NCBI GenBank assembly: GCA_028693775.1
Contig: JAQUUS010000033.1
Span: forward strand, 1 to 10,329
Length of the DNA: 10,329 nt
Direction: 5' to 3'
Origin: Alphaproteobacteria bacterium
GTDB lineage: Bacteria > Pseudomonadota > Alphaproteobacteria > UBA9219
Program-made: the position numbers and the translations under genes
Part shown: positions 1 through 5,736 of the stretch, piece by piece
How the letters are laid out: every line of letters begins with the position of its first letter
Numbering within the stretch: the stretch's first letter is position 1
Notes under the pieces: generated by a model
What the model saw: only the letters and a program-made list of their open reading frames with translations
The model's database searches: none
Told to the model about the DNA's origin: nothing

Positions 1-449
1 CCATGGGGCCGACGGTCCGGGCCCTCCCCGGAAAAGGCAAAACGTTCGACCAGTTCGCGTCGGACAACATGTACTGTAAGGCCTACGCGCAAGATCAAAT
101 CCGCGGACAAGCCGAGCGCGCCAACGAAACGGGCGTTCTCGAAGGTCTGGGCGGCACATTGCTCGGAACGGGCATCGGCGCAGCCGTTGGCGGAGGCCGC
201 GGAGCGGCAGTCGGCGCAGCAGTCGGAGCGACAGCCGGAACGGCAGTCGGCGCGCACACCTCGGCGAAGGAACAGCGCAGCATCCAGCAGCAATACAACG
301 ACGCCTACACGGCCTGTATGGTCGGAAAAGGCCATGCCCTGCCGGTCCCGACCATGTCGGCCCCGCAGCAAACGATTATCTACCAGACGCCGCCGCCTCC
401 GACGGTCGTCTACACCACCCCCGTGCCGCAACCGCCGCCGGGATACTAA
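1..449 (+). CDS. Glycine-zipper envelope protein, 5' end outside the window
   Basis: About 148 residues are visible. The first in-frame ATG is at base 3, but the protein there begins MGPTVRALPGKG with no signal peptide, so the true start with a Sec or lipoprotein signal probably lies upstream. A Gly/Ala-rich block at visible residues 47-84 has repeated GxxxGAAVG-type spacing, the hallmark of glycine-zipper proteins that pack helices in or against membranes. It is followed by a polar stretch and a Pro/Tyr-rich tail (PPPP, PQPPPGY). Two cysteines (CKAY and TACMVG) flank the zipper. Proteins of this build are usually exported to the periplasm or outer membrane in proteobacteria; exact role unknown. 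A strong terminator follows 19 bases after the stop, so this is the last gene of its transcript. The zipper class is fairly sure; location and truncation are inferred. Confidence 0.75.
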   Translation, partial: MGPTVRALPGKGKTFDQFASDNMYCKAYAQDQIRGQAERANETGVLEGLGGTLLGTGIGAAVGGGRGAAVGAAVGATAGTAVGAHTSAKEQRSIQQQYNDAYTACMVGKGHALPVPTMSAPQQTIIYQTPPPPTVVYTTPVPQPPPGY

Positions 450-467
450 GCTTCAAAGCAGCCTGAA

Positions 468-497
468 GAAATGGGGCCCACACGGGCCCCATTTTTT
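468..497 (+). terminator. Rho-independent terminator after the glycine-zipper gene
   Basis: ATGGGGCCC (471-479) and GGGCCCCAT (484-492) form a perfect 9-bp GC-rich stem with an ACAC loop. The stem can be extended by A-T pairs on both sides and runs into a T tract (492-497). This is a classic intrinsic terminator. Confidence 0.9.
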
Positions 498-612
498 CCA
501 AAACCGGGAAAACGCCCGCGAAAGTAAAAACAGAATAAGTTTCAGGCAAAAAGATATGCGATAAGGCCTTGTGCGAAAAAATTATAAAAAGTCCATTTTC
601 GAGAATAAAATT

Positions 613-1215
613 ATGAACGAAAAACGCCCCTCCCCCATCGCGTCCGACGAAAAAGCAAGAGACGTCATCGAGTGTCTCGGCGGCACGCTGACGTACTTCG
701 GAACGATCACGAACGCCTTTACGCAGACGTATCACAACACCGCCCTAGATCCCTTTCAAACAAGCCTCCATCTCGCGGAAGAAGCGCTCGAAGGCCTGTA
801 CGAAGACCCGCGTGTCCTTCACTATCTCGGCGGCCTTTTCCTCGCGGCGTTTGCGACGAAAGACATCTGCGTTGCAATAAGCGAGAAAGACGAAACCCCC
901 GAGCTGCAAGAAATCCGCGAAGCCCTCGAACAAAACGGCGACCTTGCTTCTGAATCCAGCGAAGGCAAAAGAACGATCTACTTCACGGAACAGCTGACCG
1001 GCGACCTTTCTGCGGCCGGATGGAAAAAGTTCGATCCCCGGGAAGCGGAAGAACTCGTCTGCAAGCGGCTGGGCGTGGACCCCGGAAGCTTCAACTACGA
1101 CCTCGCGCTGGACGACGACGCGATGTTCCCCGTTCCTTCGGAAGAGGAGCCGCAAGCCCCCCAAAACGACTTCCTGAAGGCGCTAAAAAAGCAGTCCGAT
1201 CTAAGCCTGAACTAG
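613..1215 (+). CDS. Hypothetical acidic protein, 200 aa
   Basis: I do not recognise the family. The protein starts MNEKRPSPIASDEKARDVIE, is acidic, and looks mostly helical in its first 110 residues, with no signal peptide and no clear membrane segment. A semi-hydrophobic stretch (HYLGGLFLAAFATKDICVAI) could be a buried helix. The C-terminal part is low in complexity and acidic (LALDDD, PSEEEPQAPQ), then basic (FLKALKKQ). A GTG start at 571 would add 14 residues (RKNYKKSIFENKI after the start) and has an AAGG four bases upstream. I prefer the ATG at 613, because the added segment is AT-rich and reads like leader sequence, but this is not settled. Its stop overlaps that of convergent nrdG by 4 bases (CTAG), leaving no room for a terminator between them. 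Confidence 0.65.
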   Translation: MNEKRPSPIASDEKARDVIECLGGTLTYFGTITNAFTQTYHNTALDPFQTSLHLAEEALEGLYEDPRVLHYLGGLFLAAFATKDICVAISEKDETPELQEIREALEQNGDLASESSEGKRTIYFTEQLTGDLSAAGWKKFDPREAEELVCKRLGVDPGSFNYDLALDDDAMFPVPSEEEPQAPQNDFLKALKKQSDLSLN

Positions 1216-1925
1216 GCTGCATCCCCCGGGAAATTCCTGAATCCCAGCGCGAACCCCTGCGGCTGTGCGAGTTTCGACCTGTCGATGGCCGTCTTTGGCT
1301 CCGGAACGTTGCCGAGCGTCTTCTCGCCACTCGAAAACATATGCTGAATATAATAAATGCCCTTATAGCCGCGCGCGCCCAGATCGCCGATGATCCACGA
1401 AAGATTTTCCTCGCTCAAAAACTCCGGAACCGCCGTGGTCCTGATCTCCAAGTCAATCTTGCCCGCATTGTTCTGCGCGATCAAAAAGTCGAGGCTTTCG
1501 TAAAACGCGGCCACAAACCTGTCGGTGCCGCAAATTTTCCCCGCGAGTTCCGGAGGCGCCTTGTAGTCGAGCGCAACCATGTCCACCAGCCCCCGCCCGA
1601 TCAAATCCTTCAAAACGGCAGGATTGCTGCCGTTGGTATCGATCTTGACCTTAAAGCCCAAATCCTTGGCCGTCCGCACATACTCCGGAAGCGCCTCGCA
1701 AAACGTCGCTTCCCCGCCTGAAAAAACGACAGCGGTCAGCTTGCCCTTGCGCTTTTCAAGAAAAGCATAAAACTCGGCCTCATCCAAAGACCCGCGTTTC
1801 AGAACGATATCCGGATTATGGCAATATGTGCACCGCAGATTGCACCCGGCCAGCCAAACGATACAGGCCATCTTGCCCGGATAATCGAGCATCGAAAAAG
1901 TCGAAATGTCGTAAATTTGTCCCAT
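1212..1925 (-). CDS. nrdG: Anaerobic ribonucleotide reductase activating protein (radical SAM)
   Basis: 237 residues. It is the activase for the class III ribonucleotide reductase encoded just upstream: it reduces S-adenosylmethionine at a 4Fe-4S cluster and abstracts a hydrogen from the NrdD glycine. The radical SAM cluster motif Cx3Cx2C is visible at Cys28, Cys32 and Cys35 (AGCNLRCTYCHNPD), preceded by the family N-terminus FSMLDYPGKMACIVW. The SAM-binding GGE motif (VFSGGEATF) and KIDTNG follow. The length and the FSxxDYPGK opening fit the NrdG2-like branch of activases better than the short E. coli form, a family judgement rather than a computed one. An in-frame ATG at 2006 would add 27 residues, but that stretch is encoded by the hairpin and T-rich run after nrdD, so I place the start at 1925 (MGQIYDIS), although no strong ribosome-binding site precedes it. 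Confidence 0.93.
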   Translation of the reverse strand: MGQIYDISTFSMLDYPGKMACIVWLAGCNLRCTYCHNPDIVLKRGSLDEAEFYAFLEKRKGKLTAVVFSGGEATFCEALPEYVRTAKDLGFKVKIDTNGSNPAVLKDLIGRGLVDMVALDYKAPPELAGKICGTDRFVAAFYESLDFLIAQNNAGKIDLEIRTTAVPEFLSEENLSWIIGDLGARGYKGIYYIQHMFSSGEKTLGNVPEPKTAIDRSKLAQPQGFALGFRNFPGDAA

Positions 1926-1941
1926 CGTCTGAAAAGAATGC

Positions 1942-1994
1942 CGTAAAAAAGAGAAAAAAGAAAGATGGCCACACCTTCCGGAATGGCCATCTTT
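1942..1994 (-). terminator. Hairpin plus T-rich tract between nrdD and nrdG
   Basis: On the minus strand AAAGATGGCCA (1994-1984) and TGGCCATCTTT (1971-1961) form a perfect 11-bp stem with a 12-base loop (1983-1972). CTTTTTTCTCTTTTTT follows at 1960-1945. It lies 21 bases after the nrdD stop and 17 bases ahead of the nrdG start. It is placed to end most nrdD transcripts, with read-through supplying nrdG, or to protect the 3' end of nrdD mRNA. Confidence 0.8.
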
Positions 1995-2015
1995 AGTCTT
2001 ATCCAAGCGTGGCCG

Positions 2016-4034
2016 TTATTCGCAGCAGCCGCACTTATCCTCTGTCCCAAAGCGCTGCCGCTCGGCCGCACAACGGTCCTTCGAGGGTTCCTTGAAGGGA
2101 ACGCGTTCGCGATGTTCGCCCTTCTTGCCGATGTTGAATCCGTCCACCGGGCGGAAGTAGCCCATCACGCGTGTCCAGACTTGCGTCTTGGCTCCGCAAT
2201 GGGGGCAATTCTGCTGTTCCCCGCTCAGATAGCCATGTTCATCGCATACTGAGAAAATGGGCGTCACAGTAATATACGGCAACTGATAGTTCTCAAGCAC
2301 AGTGCGAACCAGCCGCTTGCAGGACTCTGTGCTTTCCAGCTTCTCGTTCATATACATGTGCAAAACAGTACCGCCTGTATATTTGCACTGAAGCTTGTTT
2401 TGCAAATCCAAAGCCTCGAAGGGATCTTCCGTATGCCCCACGGGGATCTGGCTGCTGTTGGTATAATAAACGTTGGGATAATGCCCCGCCTGCTCGATCT
2501 CCGGGAAGCGTTTGTGATCTTCCTTGGCAAAGCGGTAAGTCGCACCCTCGGCCGGAGAAGCCTCGAGGTTATAAAGATTGCCCGACTTCTCCTGATACTC
2601 GCGAAGACGAAGGCGCATATGGTCCAGAATGCGAATGCTCATCGCAATGCCTTCCGGCTTGGTAATGTCAGCCTTGCCTTGTGTAAAGTTCCGAACCATC
2701 TCGTTCATGCCGTTAACGCCGATGGTGCTGAAGTGGTTGCGCAAGCTGTGCAGATAGCGCTGCGTATAAGGATAAAGCCCGCGCTTCAAGCCGTCGTTGA
2801 CAAAAACGCGCTTCTTTTCGAGCGTGCCGAACGCCAGATCCATCAAATGATCGAGCTCTTCGACCAGCTTGGCCTCGTTGCCCGCGAACTTGTAGCCCAG
2901 ACGGGACATATTGATCGTCACGACGCCGATAGAACCGGTCATCTCGGCCGAACCGAACAACCCGTTCCCGCGTTTTTGCAGTTCGCGCAAATCGAGCTGC
3001 AAGCGGCAGCACATCGAGCGAACCGCACCGGGCTTGTAAGCTTCGGGATTCTCGCGGCGCACGCCGTTTTCGTCGCGCGTATACTGGCTGCCAATAAAAT
3101 TCTGGAAATAGGAGCTCCCCACTTTCGCGGTATTGGCGAAAATAACGTCAGCCACGCGGCTGTCCCACTTGAAGTCCTCGGTGATGTTGACCGTGGGGAT
3201 CGGGAACGTGAACGGCTGGCCGGTCATGTCGCCTTCGGTCATGACTTCGTAATAAGCCAGAACGATGCGCTCCATCTCCGGCGCGAAATCGCCGTAGGTC
3301 ATGTCGGTAAGCTTGTTGATCTCCGGGCGACGCTGACGGGCCATGCGAAGCAGTTCGCCGTCGCGAACGCCGTCAAACAGATGTTCCTTGCCGCACATGG
3401 GCATAACGGTCTTGAGATCGGCCGGGCAAGTGATGTCCATGGTCACGTTGGTGAAAGGCGACTGCCCCCAGCGGGCCGGAACGTTGAGATTGTAAACGAA
3501 TTGGCGAATAGCCTTGACGATCTCGCCGTCGCCGAGCTGATCGATGAAAACGAGCGGCGCGAGATAGGTATCGAACGAGCTGAACGCCTGAGCGCCCGCC
3601 CACTCGGACTGAAGAATGCCCAAAAAGTTGGCCATCTGCCCCAACCCTTCGCGGAAATGACGCGGCGGACGCGACGAAACGCGCCCCGTGACGCCATTGA
3701 AGCCCTCGGTCAAAAGCTGGCGCAAGCTCCATCCGGCGCAATAGCCCGCAAGGCTGTCGAGATCGTGAATGTGATAGTCGCCCTCGCGATGAGCGCGGCC
3801 CTCTTCGGGCGTATAGACGTCATCGAGCCAGAAATTGGCGATAACTTTGCCCGCAATGTTGTTGACAAGGCCGGCATGGCTGTAGCCGACGTTGGCATTG
3901 GCATTGATGCGCCAGTCGGTCTTCGAAACATACTCTTCAACGGTATCGGAACAGTCGATCTTGGTGCCTGCCGCATCGTCCTGAGGATTGGCGACAGAAG
4001 GAGTTGTACGAAAAGCCAGATTGGTGCTTGCCAT
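2016..4034 (-). CDS. nrdD: Anaerobic (class III) ribonucleoside-triphosphate reductase
   Basis: 672 residues. It makes deoxyribonucleoside triphosphates from ribonucleotides without oxygen, using a glycyl radical. Visible landmarks are YHIHDLDSLAGYCAGW (Cys99, a candidate active-site cysteine), RSMCCRLQLD (Cys342/Cys343, candidate thiyl-radical position) and TINMSRLGY. A zinc site follows as Cys597, His600, Cys610 and Cys613 (SVCDEHGY...CPHC), then the glycyl radical motif RVMGYFRP with Gly625. The catalytic domain begins within about 40 residues of the start, so there is no N-terminal ATP-cone, the module that senses dATP in many NrdD proteins. The C-terminus ends with an unusual cysteine tail (Cys655, then CGCCE). 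I start at 4034 (MASTNLAF); a longer start at 4100 would lie across the TATAAT box. The ribosome-binding site is weak (GGAA about 9 bases upstream). The zinc site and glycyl motif resemble the shorter 'Bdellovibrio-type' NrdD group as I recall it. Confidence 0.95.
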   Translation of the reverse strand: MASTNLAFRTTPSVANPQDDAAGTKIDCSDTVEEYVSKTDWRINANANVGYSHAGLVNNIAGKVIANFWLDDVYTPEEGRAHREGDYHIHDLDSLAGYCAGWSLRQLLTEGFNGVTGRVSSRPPRHFREGLGQMANFLGILQSEWAGAQAFSSFDTYLAPLVFIDQLGDGEIVKAIRQFVYNLNVPARWGQSPFTNVTMDITCPADLKTVMPMCGKEHLFDGVRDGELLRMARQRRPEINKLTDMTYGDFAPEMERIVLAYYEVMTEGDMTGQPFTFPIPTVNITEDFKWDSRVADVIFANTAKVGSSYFQNFIGSQYTRDENGVRRENPEAYKPGAVRSMCCRLQLDLRELQKRGNGLFGSAEMTGSIGVVTINMSRLGYKFAGNEAKLVEELDHLMDLAFGTLEKKRVFVNDGLKRGLYPYTQRYLHSLRNHFSTIGVNGMNEMVRNFTQGKADITKPEGIAMSIRILDHMRLRLREYQEKSGNLYNLEASPAEGATYRFAKEDHKRFPEIEQAGHYPNVYYTNSSQIPVGHTEDPFEALDLQNKLQCKYTGGTVLHMYMNEKLESTESCKRLVRTVLENYQLPYITVTPIFSVCDEHGYLSGEQQNCPHCGAKTQVWTRVMGYFRPVDGFNIGKKGEHRERVPFKEPSKDRCAAERQRFGTEDKCGCCE

Positions 4035-4086
4035 GGTGATTTTTTCCAGAAAACGAGGTGGGGTACTAGATGATGTGTAATGCGAC

Positions 4087-4115
4087 ACATTATAACACAA
4101 GATGTGGTATAGTGT
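4087..4115. promoter_or_regulatory. 29-bp imperfect dyad in the nrdD promoter, candidate operator
   Basis: The arms ACATTATAACACA (4087-4099) and TGTGGTATAGTGT (4103-4115) are inverted repeats matching at 11 of 13 positions around a 3-base spacer. The dyad abuts the FNR box and contains the -10 box, so a protein bound here would block RNA polymerase. The ACACTATA arm resembles half of an NrdR box (consensus near ACACWATATATWGTGT), but no complete NrdR box is present. Assigning it to NrdR is a guess. Confidence 0.5.
4089..4094 (-). promoter_or_regulatory. -10 box of the nrdD promoter
   Basis: Read on the minus strand this is TATAAT, a perfect -10 hexamer. The predicted transcription start is about 4082, giving a leader of about 48 bases. 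No good -35 hexamer is present; the FNR box occupies that position, as expected for an activator-dependent promoter. Confidence 0.75.
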
Positions 4116-4129
4116 TTGATCTCGATCAA
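4116..4129 (-). promoter_or_regulatory. FNR/FixK-type binding site for nrdD
   Basis: TTGATCTCGATCAA is a perfect match to the FNR consensus TTGAT-N4-ATCAA. Its centre (4122.5) lies about 40-41 bases upstream of the start site predicted from the -10 box, the spacing of a class II FNR-activated promoter. This predicts activation of nrdD under low oxygen. CRP/FNR relatives such as FixK or Anr read the same site. Confidence 0.88.
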
Positions 4130-4132
4130 GCC

Positions 4133-4159
4133 AAAAAAATTTTGTTCAGCACCTCCGAA
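4133..4159 (-). terminator. Weak candidate terminator after the prepilin peptidase gene
   Basis: On the minus strand TTCGG and CTGAA can form a 5-bp stem including one G-U pair. Five bases later comes a run of seven T (4139-4133). The stem is short and the T run is displaced, so this is only a candidate. Confidence 0.25.
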
Positions 4160-4162
4160 TCT

Positions 4163-4684
4163 TTACCAAACAGGTCCGATATAAAGAGCAACACACAGAC
4201 CCACAAACAAAAAAGGCGAAAAGGCGACGACGGAAATCCGATGGTTAAAAAGCCGGAACAATCCAAGAAAAATCGTTGCCAAAACGGAACTTATACCCCA
4301 GGCGACCACAGCCGATTCGATTCCGAAAACCGAGACGGCCAGCATCGTCCACTTCGCATCGCCCATCCCCAAAGCATCGTGACGGAAAACACGAAACCAC
4401 GCGGCATTGACGGACCAGATGAACACGCCGGCATAAACGGCGTGCCGCAAATGCAGCGCGGCGGCGTCCCATGATATGAAGATTCCCTGAACGGCGGCAA
4501 CAGAAAAAAGACCCAAGAAAATCAAAGGGTCCGGCACGATTTTCTTAACGGCATCGACCCATGCTGCAACGCACAAAAGGCCAAGGACGGCCGCCGACAG
4601 CCCCCACAAATCGGGAGGCATGGCCCACGAAGCGCCCGCGAAAAAAAGCTTCGCATCCCTGACGAGCGGAAGAAGAAAAGACAT
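4163..4684 (-). CDS. Prepilin peptidase of the A24/TadV-CpaA type
   Basis: 173 residues, hydrophobic throughout with about five or six membrane segments. It is an inner-membrane aspartic protease of the GxGD class that cleaves the leader of pilin-like proteins. The two expected catalytic aspartates are present. Asp44 is in AAWVDAVKKIVPDPL, the usual D-x6-P(N/D) context, and Asp109 is in GMGDAK, the GxGD motif. The length fits the short Tad-type (CpaA/TadV) peptidases, which lack the N-terminal methylase domain of PilD. It starts 5 bases after the stop of the pilin-like gene, with only a weak TAGG ribosome-binding site, which suggests translational coupling and a possible enzyme-substrate pair. 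No other Tad or type IV pilus gene is in the window. An internal ATG at residue 22 (MPPDLWG) is a less likely start. Confidence 0.85.
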   Translation of the reverse strand: MSFLLPLVRDAKLFFAGASWAMPPDLWGLSAAVLGLLCVAAWVDAVKKIVPDPLIFLGLFSVAAVQGIFISWDAAALHLRHAVYAGVFIWSVNAAWFRVFRHDALGMGDAKWTMLAVSVFGIESAVVAWGISSVLATIFLGLFRLFNHRISVVAFSPFLFVGLCVALYIGPVW

Positions 4685-4689
4685 GAGGC

Positions 4690-5340
4690 CTAAGACCCGG
4701 GCTGGCAGTGGGAATCGACCGAGCCCAGATCGGCGGGAACGGTAATCCAGACGATGAACTTCTGTCCTGTGCTGGCTGGATTATAAACGGCCTCGTTGGT
4801 GAGAGTGACCGTCTCCGAATAATTGAACTTGCCTGCGGCGCGAGAAAGCCCCGCGACGATCGCGGAACTGGTAACAGTCGGAGACGTCCAGATGCAGCGT
4901 CCGTTTTCGCCGCCGTTGACGTAATACCAATCGGTGAAGCCCTTCGTCGGAGGCGGAAAAAGAACGCCGCTGCTGCCGTTACTGCCGTCGCTTGCGCCCC
5001 AAAGCTTGGCGGTGCCCAAAGGCGTGCACTCCAGATCCCTGACGGCAGTACCTTCCGCATCGGAAGCGGGATAAGGATCGGAATTGATGTTGGCGTCGGG
5101 AACGGAGCCCATCGAGAGAGCCATAACGAACTGCAAATTGCAGTTATTGATGGTATTGCGGATCATATTGGCCTGCGAAGCAATATCGGCATTGATACGA
5201 TCCGAAACGCTGGCGGTCTGGAAATCGTTTCCGCCCGTGGCGAAAATGGATCCGAGCAAGGCGAGCATGGCCAAAACGAACAGAATGGGGCCGATAGCGA
5301 TGCCCGCGGACGAGGAGAATCTGTTCGGGGAATCGGTCAT
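4690..5340 (-). CDS. Pilin-like protein with one N-terminal membrane helix
   Basis: 216 residues. A short polar N-terminus (MTDSPNRFSSS) leads into one hydrophobic helix, AGIAIGPILFVLAMLALLGS at about residues 12-31. The remainder is a Gly/Ser/Asn-rich domain likely to face the periplasm. Four cysteines (67, 105, 149, 212) could form two disulfides. The build resembles prepilins and pseudopilins, and the next gene is a prepilin peptidase. Cleavage after Gly13 is possible, but the usual Glu at +5 is missing (Pro instead), so processing is unproven. The start at 5340 has a good site, AAGGA seven bases upstream, which overlaps the stop of the preceding zinc-finger gene. An ATG at 5364 would add 8 residues (KKDKDSF after the Met) and overlap that gene; I consider it less likely. 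The function could be a filament subunit or a surface protein. Confidence 0.72.
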   Translation of the reverse strand: MTDSPNRFSSSAGIAIGPILFVLAMLALLGSIFATGGNDFQTASVSDRINADIASQANMIRNTINNCNLQFVMALSMGSVPDANINSDPYPASDAEGTAVRDLECTPLGTAKLWGASDGSNGSSGVLFPPPTKGFTDWYYVNGGENGRCIWTSPTVTSSAIVAGLSRAAGKFNYSETVTLTNEAVYNPASTGQKFIVWITVPADLGSVDSHCQPGS

Positions 5341-5350
5341 GAAAGAATCC

Positions 5351-5512
5351 TTATCTTTTTTCATCGAGAACGAACCGCCTGCTGCAATACGGACAATCGA
5401 CGGACCGGCGCGCGCCCATCGAGAGATAGACCTTGGGATGAGGAGAGTCCGTGTCGCCGATGCAAGCGACTTTGGGAGTATCGACGGAAACAGTTTCGAT
5501 TGGATCGGCCAT
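5351..5512 (-). CDS. CHCC zinc-finger protein, NDUFS6-like, 53 aa
   Basis: A short protein matching the zf-CHCC family, small zinc-binding proteins common in Alphaproteobacteria and related to mitochondrial complex I subunit NDUFS6. It opens MADPIETVSVDTPKVAC. The ligands are Cys17, His25, Cys40 and Cys43 (C-x7-H-x14-C-x2-C), inside HPKVYL and CPYCSRRFVL. It is probably cytoplasmic. The usual Gly-rich loop after the first Cys is altered (CIGDTDSPHP rather than CDGG-type). An upstream ATG at 5629 would add 39 residues that look vaguely like a signal sequence; the family starts near MA-x-IETV, so I place the start at 5512, without a clear ribosome-binding site. It leads the three-gene minus-strand set, with a 10-base gap to the pilin-like gene. 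Sharing a transcript with a pilin does not by itself imply a shared function. Confidence 0.85.
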   Translation of the reverse strand: MADPIETVSVDTPKVACIGDTDSPHPKVYLSMGARRSVDCPYCSRRFVLDEKR

Positions 5513-5736
5513 AGCGAAAAAGGGGAGCAAGAGGAAAGACAAGCGGCATCTTAGCCCCTCCCCCGTGAAAAGCCACAAAATCCAAAATTTCCGTAACCGG
5601 TTGGCGCCGACGGCTCCGGACGCCCCCAACCCATTAAAAACAATGCAATATTTGTTTTATTTTTTCTTGCATCCTTTGTGGGTTATCATAGGCATGATCG
5701 ATTTAGATAAAAGTCATTTGATAATAAGGCATTGCA
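5513..5736. other. Divergent intergenic region, AT-rich in part
   Basis: This lies between the leftward zinc-finger operon and the rightward 407-residue gene and should hold both promoters. The stretch 5640-5725 is clearly AT-rich against GC-rich surroundings. I could not pick a convincing -35/-10 pair on either strand. ATGCAA (5643-5648) and TTGCAT (5667-5672) form a short inverted repeat 18 bases apart, and ATTGCAAT (5731-5738) overlaps the start codon of the rightward gene. Confidence 0.4.

Noticed and set aside
1926..2006. Longer nrdG start at 2006
   Set aside because: The extra 27 residues are encoded by the terminator-like hairpin and T-rich tract and do not resemble the family N-terminus.
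2358..4073. 571-residue open frame on the plus strand opposite nrdD
   Set aside because: It is antisense to a confidently identified gene, has no recognisable domain, and follows from the codon bias of nrdD. Long antisense frames are common in GC-rich genes.
4035..4100. Longer nrdD start at 4100 (MCYNVSH...)
   Set aside because: That segment contains the -10 box and would start upstream of the predicted transcript start.
5513..5629. Signal-peptide-like extension of the zinc-finger protein (start at 5629)
   Set aside because: The family begins at about MA-x-IETV and is cytoplasmic; the apparent hydrophobic stretch is chance translation of leader sequence.
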